Below are positions 1 through 8,900 of a stretch of DNA of 55,656 nt, piece after piece. A program made the translations under genes and the position numbers. This stretch comes from a virus: positions 1 to 55,656 of the IMG/VR virus record IMGVR_UViG_3300037882_002905; one strand, given 5' to 3'. The notes below the pieces were generated by a model that did not search any database, was not told the origin of the DNA, and saw only the letters and a list, made by a program, of their open reading frames with translations. The number at the start of each line of letters is the position of its first letter. Within the stretch, counting starts at the first letter, position 1.

Positions 1-136
1 ATCACGCATATCATAGATATCCAACATACCATAGATATGATGCGTATTCGTCCTATCATAGATACCATTCATATGATTGATAGCCAATGTATGTTGGATA
101 TCCAATGTATCCGCAATACATAGAATGCACAGACGC
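1..136. repeat. AT-rich region with inverted and direct repeats
   Basis: This gene-free stretch is rich in short repeats. A 13-bp inverted repeat pairs ATATCCAACATAC (17-29) with its reverse complement at 89-101. ATCATAGATA occurs near 10-20 and 56-64, and CCAATGTAT occurs twice (84-92 and 102-110). No convincing gene is present. It could be an operator or replication-related region beyond the regulator's terminator; its function is unknown. Confidence 0.5.
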
Positions 137-137
137 G

Positions 138-164
138 AAAAAGCCGACGGCGTGTCGGCTTTTT
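138..164. terminator. Rho-independent terminator, probably bidirectional
   Basis: The stem GCCGAC/GTCGGC with a 5-nt loop is flanked by A5 on the left and T5 on the right, so it can work on both strands. It lies just beyond the stop of the minus-strand regulator gene at 180-713 and would end that transcript. Confidence 0.85.
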
Positions 165-179
165 CTGAGCTAGAGTCTT

Positions 180-713
180 TCAAGTGGCAGGTGATTTCCG
201 AACGGCCTTTCGCTCATCGCTTTCTTTGTCCATCTTCTTCAGATGAGCCTGAACGTCTTCAAGCTGACTCAATACCTGTTTGCTAGTTGCCTTTTTCATA
301 TCTGCCACAAAGCTTGGCATTCCTGCCAGGTTGATGTCTAGGCCATTAAGCTGTTCGCGCAAAATGGCGATGATTTTCATTTCGTTCGCGGTGACAAGGC
401 GGTCGCCCATTACTGAGTTGATCGAATCCCAAAGTTCAGCATTGCTTTCGGATATCACCTTACCGAGAAGGAATACCGGGTCGAGTTGCAAAACTTTCGC
501 AGCAGCAATCGCCTTGTTGTCCGGCAGCCGCATCGCTCCAGTCTTCATCATGGCGATCACATTTGGTCGAGTGTAGCCGAGCGCTTTCTGCACTACGGTG
601 TTGTCAATGCCGAGCTCATCGATGCGTATTCGTATCAGGTCCTTGACCATTAGGCCAGACAGGCGGCGGTCTCGATTACGGAAGCTCTTGGTTTCCGTGG
701 AATCTGTTTTCAT
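180..713 (-). CDS. XRE (Cro/C1-type) transcriptional regulator
   Basis: The product is about 177 aa. A helix-turn-helix of the Cro/C1 type is recognisable around residues 25-75 (IDNTVVQKALGYTRPNVIAM, followed by a Leu/Asp-rich dimer-like segment), and a charged Lys-rich helix ends the protein. The start at 713 is chosen because GGAG lies 7 nt upstream; a longer frame to 797 runs through the promoter. The gene is transcribed away from the rest of the early genes. Its promoter (TATAAT on the minus strand at 763-768) overlaps an AGTCA-N4-TGACA palindrome, the same site found upstream of many operons here. By analogy with 434-type repressors, which bind 14-bp operators, I infer that it autoregulates and controls the phage-wide sites. 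It could instead be an activator. Confidence 0.75.
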   Translation of the reverse strand: MKTDSTETKSFRNRDRRLSGLMVKDLIRIRIDELGIDNTVVQKALGYTRPNVIAMMKTGAMRLPDNKAIAAAKVLQLDPVFLLGKVISESNAELWDSINSVMGDRLVTANEMKIIAILREQLNGLDINLAGMPSFVADMKKATSKQVLSQLEDVQAHLKKMDKESDERKAVRKSPAT

Positions 714-749
714 ACGTTTCTCCAAAGATGTTAAAATACCGACCTTATC

Positions 750-768
750 AGTCAGTATTGACATTATA
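750..768 (-). promoter_or_regulatory. Promoter and operator of the XRE regulator
   Basis: Reading the minus strand, TATAAT (768-763) is followed at once by TGTCA-ATAC-TGACT (763-750). The palindrome therefore covers the likely transcription start, a typical place for repression. No good -35 hexamer is seen. Confidence 0.7.
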
Positions 769-881
769 GCGTTGCAGCGATGGACTTTCGGCATCATACT
801 TGATGCGACTTTTTCTTGTGCAATTCCATGAATTAAGCTCCGACTAATTGCGGAGTAGGTACGCTACAGCACATAAAACAC

Positions 882-906
882 TATAATGCCCAAGTCACTA
901 ATGACT
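882..906 (+). promoter_or_regulatory. CACTATAAT promoter with downstream AGTCA-N4-TGACT operator
   Basis: TATAAT lies at 882-887, preceded by CAC, and AGTCA-CTAA-TGACT lies at 893-906, over the expected start of transcription. It drives the small gene at 926 and probably the cobT/cobS block. A -35 match is not apparent. Confidence 0.7.
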
Positions 907-925
907 TACTTTAACTAAGGAAAAT

Positions 926-1111
926 ATGCAGTCTTTTGCATTCAAAAATGTCCGCACTGTAACGACAGAAGATGCCGCCACCCTCATTGAGGAAAAAAGT
1001 ATTACATCTAAGCTTTCTTACGGCTCGCTGAATTTGACTGTATTTCATGAACATGGCGTTGAAACTGTTTTGATCGAAAGCGCCGGGGGCGAATGTCTCC
1101 TAGTTGGATAG
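926..1111 (+). CDS. Small hypothetical protein (61 aa)
   Basis: The 61-aa product has no recognised domain. The start is well supported: TAAGGAAAAT precedes the ATG, and the same AAGGAAAAT leader is used by several other genes here. As the first gene behind an operator-controlled promoter it is probably expressed early. A small hairpin (AACGAA..TTCGTT, about 1118-1138) follows before the cobT-like gene, without a T-run. Confidence 0.7.
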   Translation: MQSFAFKNVRTVTTEDAATLIEEKSITSKLSYGSLNLTVFHEHGVETVLIESAGGECLLVG

Positions 1112-1204
1112 GTTTCAGAACGAAAGCTCGGCTTCGTTGAATCGCCGGGCACATTTCCAAGACTTTATTCTTAAAGTCACAGCATCAAAGAACAGGTGCA
1201 AATT

Positions 1205-3460
1205 ATGAAAAAAGATATTTCAATTATCCGTGAATCGATTTCACGAATCGTATCCATGCTGACGCGCCAATCCATCGATGTGACGCAGCGTGGATCGCGC
1301 GCTTTCGTTTCGTATCACCCGAAAACTGGCGAAATCATGGGATTGAATATCCCGTACATACCTGATGACGCCAGCGATGAATTCATTTGCGCCATTCAGG
1401 GCTTCCTGGATCACGAGGTCGGTCACGTCCTTCATACAGATTTTGCCGCCGCGAAGGGTGCAGCAAAAGCTGGCAAGCGAGTCGCCAACATCGCCAACGT
1501 GATTGAAGATGTGTTCGTTGAGCGCAAGATGTCCGAGATGTTTCGTGGCTCCGGCACAAACCTTGAAAATACTCGCAAGTTCTATCTGGAGAAGATCGCT
1601 CGTGTCAAGATCGACGCCGCGCTCAAGGCGGGTGATATCGAGATGGCGCGAGGGTACGCTAGCGTTGCTGCGTTCCGTGCGTGGGGTGGTCAAACCAGCG
1701 CGCAGGACTTTATCAAACAGCCGCACATCGCCGAGTTAGTTCTTCCAGTTCAAGAGAAGCTTGGTCCAGAGCTCATTAGCAAGATCGCCGCATGCAATAG
1801 CAGTGCCGACTGTCTTAACCTGGCCAAGTTGTTCAAGGGAAAGCTTGAGACGCCAAAGCCACCTCCACCGCCACCCGAACCTAAGCCCGTAGTGCCACCA
1901 CCGCCGCCACCGCCATCTGAGCCTGAATCAGATGACGAGCCGGCTGAAGAGCCAGGTGAGGGCGGGGAAGTTGCCACAAAGGCAGAGGGTTCGGAGGATC
2001 TCGGAACTGAAGATCGTGAAAAGTCTGATGCGCCAACCGACGCTTCAGAAGGCGATGCCGCAGATGGTGGCTCAGAAGATGTGCCTGAAGACGCCGAGGG
2101 TGGTGCGGGCGGCGAGGGCGTAGACCCAGAGGAGGGTGCAGCTGAAGATGGGTCGGACGAAGGTGCCGATATGTCATCTCTGCCAGACACTTCCGGGCCG
2201 CCAGAATTGCCAGCAGCGTCAGAGGAGTCTGAAACTGATGATACATCTGATACTTCAGATACATCGGATACATCCGATACACGCGACACATCGGCTACGC
2301 CCGACAAGTCAGATGATTCATCCGGGCCAGATACCGCAGGAGGTTCTGATGCGCCGGAAGAGTTAGATAAGCGCGAGCCCGGCTCAGGCCCCGAATCGAG
2401 CGACTCGGTTGCCGAGTCTGACGACATGGCGCGGTCGGGGGAAGCTGATGCTGAGCCTGAAGAAGACGACATGACGGATATGTTCGACACCGAGCGAGAC
2501 TTTGACAAGGATATGTCTGAAGCACTGAGTGCCGACGCTGAGAAGGAAATATCGAAGTCTAAGTACGCCGTGTTCTCAACCGACTGGGACAAGATAGAGC
2601 CAGCGCCAGTGTGTGTGCGTCCATCGACAGTCGAGCGCTTGGACCACAGCGTGAAAAACAAACTGAGCGTGATGCAGAAACAACTGGAACGTGCAATGGC
2701 GGCGCAAGCTCGCAAGGCTTGGAACCCCGGCATGCGGCGTGGTCGTATTGCTCCTGGCAGCCTCTACAAGGTTGTCGCCAATGATGATCGCATCTTTCGC
2801 CAGCGCTTTGAGACTCGTGCCAAGAACACTGTCGTTTCCCTTGTGATTGACTGTTCTGGCTCGATGGGCGGCGACGACAAGATTGGTTTAGCTGGATTGT
2901 CCGCTTACGCTCTTTCTTGTGTGATGGAGCGCATCAAGCTTCAGTACGAAGTGCTTGGATTTACCACACGGAATGGCGGGGAACTACAGCATTACATGAG
3001 GGAAGATGCCGCATCCCACGGCAAATCCATTTACGAAATGCAGTGGGGCCGGATTGAGCCCTTGTACATTCCAGTCTTTAAGCCATTCGATTCCAAGCTT
3101 AATAACCTCGCGAAGAGCCGTATCGCGCACTTAACTGAGTCGCCGAAGTATCTTTTGCAGAACGTAGATGGCGAGTCAATACAAATTGCAGGCCGCAGGC
3201 TTCTTGCCCAAAAGGCAGAGCGTCACGTGATGATTGTTCTGTCAGACGGCGAGCCCGCAGCGCAGGCGGCGCGCAACCTGCCGGCTCACTTGAAGTCTGT
3301 GGTCAAGGAGATGACCAAGAAAGGCATCGAGGTTATCGGCATTGGCATTCAGAGTGACGCCGTAGAGGCATACTATCCAAAGCATATCGTTATCAACGAC
3401 GCTTCGGAGCTGCCAACTCGCGTGATGGCTGAATTGACAAAGCTGCTTTTGGCCCCGTAA
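1205..3460 (+). CDS. cobT: CobT-like protein: HExxH metallopeptidase-like domain plus C-terminal VWA domain
   Basis: The product is about 751 aa. The N-terminal part carries HEVGH at residues 70-74 and a downstream N-x-IED segment with acidic residues near 101-106. This arrangement resembles gluzincin metallopeptidases. A long Pro run and then a roughly 200-residue acidic, Ser/Asp-rich low-complexity linker follow, including four DTS repeats. The C-terminal VWA domain has a complete MIDAS DxSxS (D549-C-S-G-S). The next gene is a CobS-like MoxR ATPase, so the pair matches the MoxR/VWA partnership of cobaltochelatase CobS/CobT. No other cobalamin gene is nearby, so a role in cobalt insertion is unlikely; the pair may remodel or cleave a protein target (inference). 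A GTG at 1196 is an alternative start. Confidence 0.8.
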   Translation: MKKDISIIRESISRIVSMLTRQSIDVTQRGSRAFVSYHPKTGEIMGLNIPYIPDDASDEFICAIQGFLDHEVGHVLHTDFAAAKGAAKAGKRVANIANVIEDVFVERKMSEMFRGSGTNLENTRKFYLEKIARVKIDAALKAGDIEMARGYASVAAFRAWGGQTSAQDFIKQPHIAELVLPVQEKLGPELISKIAACNSSADCLNLAKLFKGKLETPKPPPPPPEPKPVVPPPPPPPSEPESDDEPAEEPGEGGEVATKAEGSEDLGTEDREKSDAPTDASEGDAADGGSEDVPEDAEGGAGGEGVDPEEGAAEDGSDEGADMSSLPDTSGPPELPAASEESETDDTSDTSDTSDTSDTRDTSATPDKSDDSSGPDTAGGSDAPEELDKREPGSGPESSDSVAESDDMARSGEADAEPEEDDMTDMFDTERDFDKDMSEALSADAEKEISKSKYAVFSTDWDKIEPAPVCVRPSTVERLDHSVKNKLSVMQKQLERAMAAQARKAWNPGMRRGRIAPGSLYKVVANDDRIFRQRFETRAKNTVVSLVIDCSGSMGGDDKIGLAGLSAYALSCVMERIKLQYEVLGFTTRNGGELQHYMREDAASHGKSIYEMQWGRIEPLYIPVFKPFDSKLNNLAKSRIAHLTESPKYLLQNVDGESIQIAGRRLLAQKAERHVMIVLSDGEPAAQAARNLPAHLKSVVKEMTKKGIEVIGIGIQSDAVEAYYPKHIVINDASELPTRVMAELTKLLLAP

Positions 3461-3469
3461 GTGGCAGTC

Positions 3470-3483
3470 AGTCATTGATGACT
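3470..3483. promoter_or_regulatory. AGTCA-N4-TGACT operator upstream of cobS
   Basis: AGTCA-TTGA-TGACT sits just after the cobT stop. TTGTGATACACT downstream (about 3486-3497) could supply a weak -10. The arrangement suggests that cobS has its own operator-controlled promoter as well as read-through from cobT. Confidence 0.6.
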
Positions 3484-3563
3484 ACTTGTGATACACTGCC
3501 GAGTTATCACTTGCACAATTAAGTTTGTTGAGTTTGACTAATTTTTATTTTTCTGGAGCTGTT

Positions 3564-4730
3564 ATGACGACACCAACCCCTTCCACAGATACCCGCATCA
3601 AATGCGAGGAATGTGGCGCACTCATTCACGCTGTTGAGCATCACCTGAAGGAAGCTCACCCTGAGCTCACGCTGGAGCAGTACCGCAAAGCACACCCGGA
3701 TGCGCCTGTGTTCAGCAAGTTGGCACTGATCAAGCTGGAAGAAATGCGCAAGACAAAAGCCGCGTCTGCGGCATCCGAGTCAGTCAGCACTGACGTAGCC
3801 GCCCCCAAGACGGCATTGCATGAGTTGTTTGGCTTGGGTGTAACGCCGGCCGCCATGAGCTCGGGCGGCAAGCCCATCATGTTGTCTGTCTGTGAGCCTG
3901 ATGCATCGCATCAAAACATGGTTCCAGACATCGATCCAAACTACGTCTTCAACCTGGATGTCTTGAAAACCCTGCTCATGGGCATTGAGACAGGCATTCC
4001 CGTCTACCTGTGGGGCCACGCTGGCACGGGTAAGACCTCGATCTTTGAGCAGATCGCCGCCCGCACCCGCCGCGCCTTCATGCGTGTTCAGCACACTGCT
4101 AACATGGAAGAAGAGCACATCGTTGGTGGTTGGCGCTTCCGTGACGGCAAGACCACCTTTGAGCTCGGCCCATTGCCACTCGCCATGAAATATGGCTGGA
4201 TGTATGTCGCCGACGAATACGACTTTGGCCGACCCGAGGTCACTTCAGTCTATCAGGCGGTTCTTGAGGGCAAGCCTCTCGTCATCAAGGAAGCTGACGC
4301 CGAGAATCGCGTCATTCGCCCACACCCGAATTTCCGCATGGTTGGCACTGGTAACACCAATGGCCAGGGCGACGAGTCTGGCTTGTATCAGGGCACAACC
4401 TTACAGAACGCCGCGAACTACGAGCGCTTCGGAATTGTCGAACAGATGCCCTACATGGACCCCAAGCAGGAGGCCCGGGTCGTGTCTCAACAGGCTCGTA
4501 TCCCACTGAAGGATGCTGAGAAGCTGGTGGACTTTGCCAAGCGAGTTCGCACAGAGTTTGATGGCGGCAAGTTGGGTAACCCAATTTCTCCACGCTCGCT
4601 GATCTACGCGGCCCAGATTGGAATCATGCGCGGCAACTACCGCATCGGTCTGGAGAAGGCGTTCGTCAACCGTCTGACTTCGGTTGACCGTGAGTCTGCC
4701 TCTCAGTTGGCGCAGCGCGTCTTCGCATAA
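3564..4730 (+). CDS. cobS: CobS-like MoxR-family AAA+ ATPase with N-terminal zinc finger
   Basis: The product is about 388 aa. Residues 14-32 form C-x2-C-x8-H-x5-H followed by LTLEQYRKAHPD, resembling the Ros/MucR-type zinc finger and likely to bind DNA or protein. The AAA+ core has Walker A GHAGTGKT at about 151-158 and Walker B VADE near 215-218, and the region EEEHIVGGWRF..LAMKYGWMYVADEYDF is typical of CobS/MoxR. The start at 3564 has GGAG six nt upstream. The gene follows the cobT-like gene, and MoxR ATPases act with VWA partners. Phage CobS-like proteins are known, but their target is not. The sigma-like gene follows after 8 nt. Confidence 0.85.
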   Translation: MTTPTPSTDTRIKCEECGALIHAVEHHLKEAHPELTLEQYRKAHPDAPVFSKLALIKLEEMRKTKAASAASESVSTDVAAPKTALHELFGLGVTPAAMSSGGKPIMLSVCEPDASHQNMVPDIDPNYVFNLDVLKTLLMGIETGIPVYLWGHAGTGKTSIFEQIAARTRRAFMRVQHTANMEEEHIVGGWRFRDGKTTFELGPLPLAMKYGWMYVADEYDFGRPEVTSVYQAVLEGKPLVIKEADAENRVIRPHPNFRMVGTGNTNGQGDESGLYQGTTLQNAANYERFGIVEQMPYMDPKQEARVVSQQARIPLKDAEKLVDFAKRVRTEFDGGKLGNPISPRSLIYAAQIGIMRGNYRIGLEKAFVNRLTSVDRESASQLAQRVFA

Positions 4731-4738
4731 GGCACACA

Positions 4739-5344
4739 ATGCAAACACTTACGCCAGCTAAGAAGACTTATGCCAATGATGGCTCACTAGAGTCGGTTCA
4801 GAACCTACTCACCAGGCTGGCGGGCAAGTGCTACCGCCGGGTGGCTGCGATGGGTCTGAGTATGGAGTTCGACGATGTTCTTCAGGAGATGCGTCTGAGC
4901 TACGTGAAGGCGAAAGCCGCATGGAAGCCAGATGGCGGTAGCCGCTTTTCGACTTACTGCCAGACCGCCTGCATCAACAATTTCAACAACGCCATTCGCA
5001 AGATGGAATCGGAGCGTGCTGAATTGGGCATGGTGTCGATCAACGCCTTCTCAGGCGAAGATATCGACGGCGCAATCGACCCGATGGAGATCATGCTGAA
5101 TGCCGCTGGCGACAAGAGTGACCTTCCGGAAGCTCGTCTTGAAGGCGCGCAAGAGCTCCAGAGAAACCTCAAGGGATTGTCGCCTGGCGCCATGCGTCTT
5201 GTGAACCTTCTCTTTCAGGCAGAGCAGCGCGGTTCGAACTACTCCACAAGTCTTCGCCTGCTCTCTACGGCTGCCAATTTGAAAGGCGACGAGCTTGTGC
5301 GTGTCAAGGCTGAGATTGAAAAGAAATTTGGAGTCAAATGGTAG
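4739..5344 (+). CDS. Sigma-70 region 2-like protein, candidate phage sigma factor
   Basis: The product is 201 aa. Residues about 40-90 match sigma-70 region 2: DDVLQEMRLSYVKAKAAW, then FSTYCQTACINNFNNAIRK, the pattern of the -10 binding helices. The C-terminal half is less typical and I do not see a clear region 4, which recalls T4 gp55. AAGG lies upstream of the ATG. The gene follows cobS closely and overlaps the next gene by 7 nt. It is a candidate for recognising the second promoter class of the 24-47 kb genes. That link is inference. Confidence 0.7.
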   Translation: MQTLTPAKKTYANDGSLESVQNLLTRLAGKCYRRVAAMGLSMEFDDVLQEMRLSYVKAKAAWKPDGGSRFSTYCQTACINNFNNAIRKMESERAELGMVSINAFSGEDIDGAIDPMEIMLNAAGDKSDLPEARLEGAQELQRNLKGLSPGAMRLVNLLFQAEQRGSNYSTSLRLLSTAANLKGDELVRVKAEIEKKFGVKW

Positions 5345-5940
5345 TTCAAAAAGAGCCGCTGGGCTGCTATGGACTGCCATCTGCTGTCAGCTTTAACTCA
5401 CCCACTTGCCGTGGGTGCTCTTGCTCTTCGGGTTGTTTGTCTGTCGGAAAGGCGCTTCTGGAGTCTTTCCCCGATACCGAATCTATTGCACGTGAGCGCC
5501 AAGTATTTGCAGTGACGTTTCGTGCGTTTGCAAGCTCGCCACCGCGAAGCGCTCATGGTAAGGGACAGGTTGTCGTTGTGGAAAGCACACGCGGTGTTCG
5601 CCGAATCAAGCTGACGCCCGAGCAGCTGGATACGCTTAGCAGATTCCCAGCCAAAGTTGGCAGTCAGGTTCGCTCGCTCATGGAGCGCGGTTGGTTTGAT
5701 TTTGCCAAGAACGAACTTAGGCATGGGCGCAATCCATCCAACAAAGGATGGAAGAAAGTCTTCTGTGACGCTCTTCTGAATGGAAGGTCTTCAAGGGCCG
5801 AGCTGGTGATTGCGCTGGCAGAGCAAATGGGCATGACGGCCAAAAGCGCCACGGTTCAAGTCAGTGTTGGGATGTCCATCTTCGCAGCGGGTCGAATTGC
5901 CAGCGAAGTCTTCGGGAAACTGCACTTGACTCCGAACTGA
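5338..5940 (+). CDS. Hypothetical protein with N-terminal cysteine cluster
   Basis: The product is 200 aa and not recognised. Residues 24-33 hold CRGCSCSSGC, a cluster that could bind zinc or an iron-sulfur cofactor. The rest is basic and probably folded, with a central IKLTPEQLDTLSRFP segment. The ATG overlaps the end of the sigma-like gene and is preceded by GGAG, so the two are probably translated together and could act together. Confidence 0.7.
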   Translation: MVVQKEPLGCYGLPSAVSFNSPTCRGCSCSSGCLSVGKALLESFPDTESIARERQVFAVTFRAFASSPPRSAHGKGQVVVVESTRGVRRIKLTPEQLDTLSRFPAKVGSQVRSLMERGWFDFAKNELRHGRNPSNKGWKKVFCDALLNGRSSRAELVIALAEQMGMTAKSATVQVSVGMSIFAAGRIASEVFGKLHLTPN

Positions 5941-5979
5941 TCGGTTGATCATAAGGTCAGTAAATTAAAAGAGAGATAC

Positions 5980-8900
5980 ATGAATCCGCTACAAGTTGCA
6001 CTATCTGTCAGGACTGACTATTCGCTCGGGGAGTCTAGCTTCCAGATCGGCAAGATTATCGAACAGGCGAAAAAGCTCCAACTTACCCACATTGGCATTG
6101 CCGACTACATGACAGTCTCTGCGATGCCAACGCTCGCCGAGAAGGCTAAAAAAGCGGGTATCGAAATCATTACCGGCGTCACGATCCAAGTGGTTGACGA
6201 TCCGGTCGCCAAGATCAAAGACCGGGAGAATAACGGCTACCGTCTGAAGGTGTACTCCAAGACAGAGAAGGGCACTCATGCCATTTTCGCTGCCCTGAGC
6301 AAATCTCTTGAGCCTGACAACTTCTACTACCATCCTCGCCTGGGCCTGGACGATGTTCTTGCTCTGGAAGATGTCGTTGTCACCACAGGCGATACACACA
6401 GTCTGTGGCGTCACCCGGACTTTCAGGTAATCCATCACAAGCTCCTTGAGCGATTCGGGTCTGACTTGTACGAGGAGTTGGTGGCAATCAATACGCCACT
6501 CTACGACAAGATGAATCAGATTGCCCTGAAGATGGCGCCAAACCCTAACAACGTGATCATCACGCGGCCATCCTTCTACGCTGAGCCTGATGATGCCGAC
6601 GCTACCGATGTGCTGCGCGCCATCACTAGCAATACGCCAATGAGTTCGAATTTTCTCGCTCGTCCATATACGCGAGACATGTGCCTAATGTCGCCCTTGC
6701 AGATGGTCAGGCAGTCACGCGAGGCAATACATCGCTCCAGCGCCCAGGCGGCCGTAGCGGGCGTGAGCGCTTCAACGGCACTGACTTCGATGACTTTGCT
6801 GGCGGAAAAATGCAGCTATCGGTTCAAAAAGATGGCGCCATCGATGCCCAAGATGGCACCTGACGAGTTTAAGGCGCTGTGTGCAGCCGTTGCTGTGGGC
6901 TGGAAAGATCGTCTTTCAAGCCCAGTGTGGGGCCACCAGCCAGCTGAGGCAGAGCTGCCTGTCTACCGAGAGCGCCTGAAGTTCGAACTCGCCGTGCTTG
7001 GCAAGATGGGCTTCTCTGGCTACTTTTTGCTGGTGCAAGACATCGTGAAGTGGTCAAAGGACAGCGGTATTCTTGTCGGCCCGGGTCGTGGGTCGGTTGG
7101 CGGCTCTTTGGTTGCGTACCTCATGGGCATTACTGACATCGACCCGATCCGGTTTGACCTCCTATTCGAGCGATTTATCAATCCTGACCGTACCGACTTG
7201 CCTGATGCCGACCTGGACTTCATGTCTGGCAAGCGTCACATGGTGGTGGACTACATCATCAGCAAGTATGGCAAGGAGAACGTCGCGGGTATCGTCAACT
7301 TCTCCACCCTCGGGGCGGCATCGGCGCTGCGCGACACCGCGCGGCTGCATGAGCTTGACCCTTGGGAATATGCCTGCTCAAAGCAGATGGAGAAAGAACA
7401 CGGCGTTTCTGTTGGTCTTACCGAGTCTGCCGAGCGTGTCCCGGATATTGAAAAGTTCAAGAACGAGCGGCCTGTTTTGTGGGACTTTGCGCTGCGCCTG
7501 GAGGGTTCCAACCGCTCCCTGTCACAGCATGCCGCTGGCGTGATCGTCTCGGGTGAGCCAGTTGTGAACCGTGCCGTCGTCTCTACCCGTGGAGAATTGC
7601 CTGTTGTTCAGTGGGACAAGACACAAGTCGAGAACTTCGGACTGATCAAGATCGATATCTTGGGCCTCAACACGCTGGACTTGATTGACACGGCGCTTGA
7701 CTACGTCAAGGGGCGTCACGGTAAGTCGATTGATATTCTCAAGCTGCCGCTGGATGACGAATACGTTTTGCAAGCATTCGCCAAGGGCGACAGCACAGGC
7801 GTCTTCCAGTTTAGCGGGGCGGGCATGAAGAAGCTCCTACGCGAGATGGCGATGGGCGGCCCACTCACGTTTGAAGACCTGTGCGCCGCCACCGCGCTGT
7901 TTCGTCCAGGTCCTCTCGATGCGGGCATGTGTGATCGCTACGTCCAGGTGAAACAGGGCGCGACAGTTCCGCACTACGAACACCCGCTGCTGGAAGAATG
8001 TCTGAGCGAAACCTTCGGGGTGATTGTCTATCAGGAACAGGTGATGAAAATCTGCCGAGTTCTTGCGGGCATGACCCCGGGCCAGGCGGACTCTGTGCGT
8101 AAAGCTATGGGTAAGAAAGATGCCGAGAAGATGGCTGAATACAAGACCATCTTTATTGAAGGCGCTTCGAAGTCGGGTATGGCACCTTCCGCAGCCGATC
8201 AGCTTTGGGAGAATATCGCAGGCTTCGCCGGCTATGGTTTCAACAAGAGCCATAGTTATGAGTACACACTACTGTCCTGGGTCACCATGTGGCTGAAGGT
8301 TCACTATCCAGCCGAGTTCTTCGCGGCGGCCATGACGGTGATTGATGATGACGACAAGCTCGCGCCGCTCGTCACCGATGCGCAGTCCCGAAAGCTCCAG
8401 GTGTTGCCACCTGATCTGAACAAGTCTAGCGCCCGAATCGAGATCGAAGGCGAAGACAAGCTGTACGCACCATTTCAAGCCATCAAGGGCATCAGTTCCA
8501 ATGTATCAGCAGCCATTGTCAAGCTGCGCGAGTACGGAAACCACGACACCGGGTGTCTCGCAGGCGTATTTACGCGAAGCGCCAAGGGCGACATCATGGA
8601 GCTCGACCCGATAATTCAGAAGATTGTTCTGGGTGGCGTCAAGGTGAACGTGACCGCCCGCGAGAAATTGGCCAGGGTGGGTGCATTCCATTCGATTGAT
8701 GGGATAGGGCACAAGGCAACTCATCCAGACCGTCTGAAGGATCGTCTTGAACTCTGCCCCGGCTTTACGGTGGATATGGTTAAGCCAGATCGTGTGCTCA
8801 GTGTGGATCACATTACCAAGCTCAAGATTACTGCCATGATCCAGGGCACGAAGACCTGTGACGGCTGCTCTCTGCGTGGTGCTCCGCATCCGTTGCCCCG

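Noticed and set aside
1750-2733. Long minus-strand open frame of 327 codons under the CobT-like gene
   Set aside because: It is the complement of the Pro/Ser/Asp low-complexity linker, gives runs of Ser and Gly, and has no ribosome-binding site.
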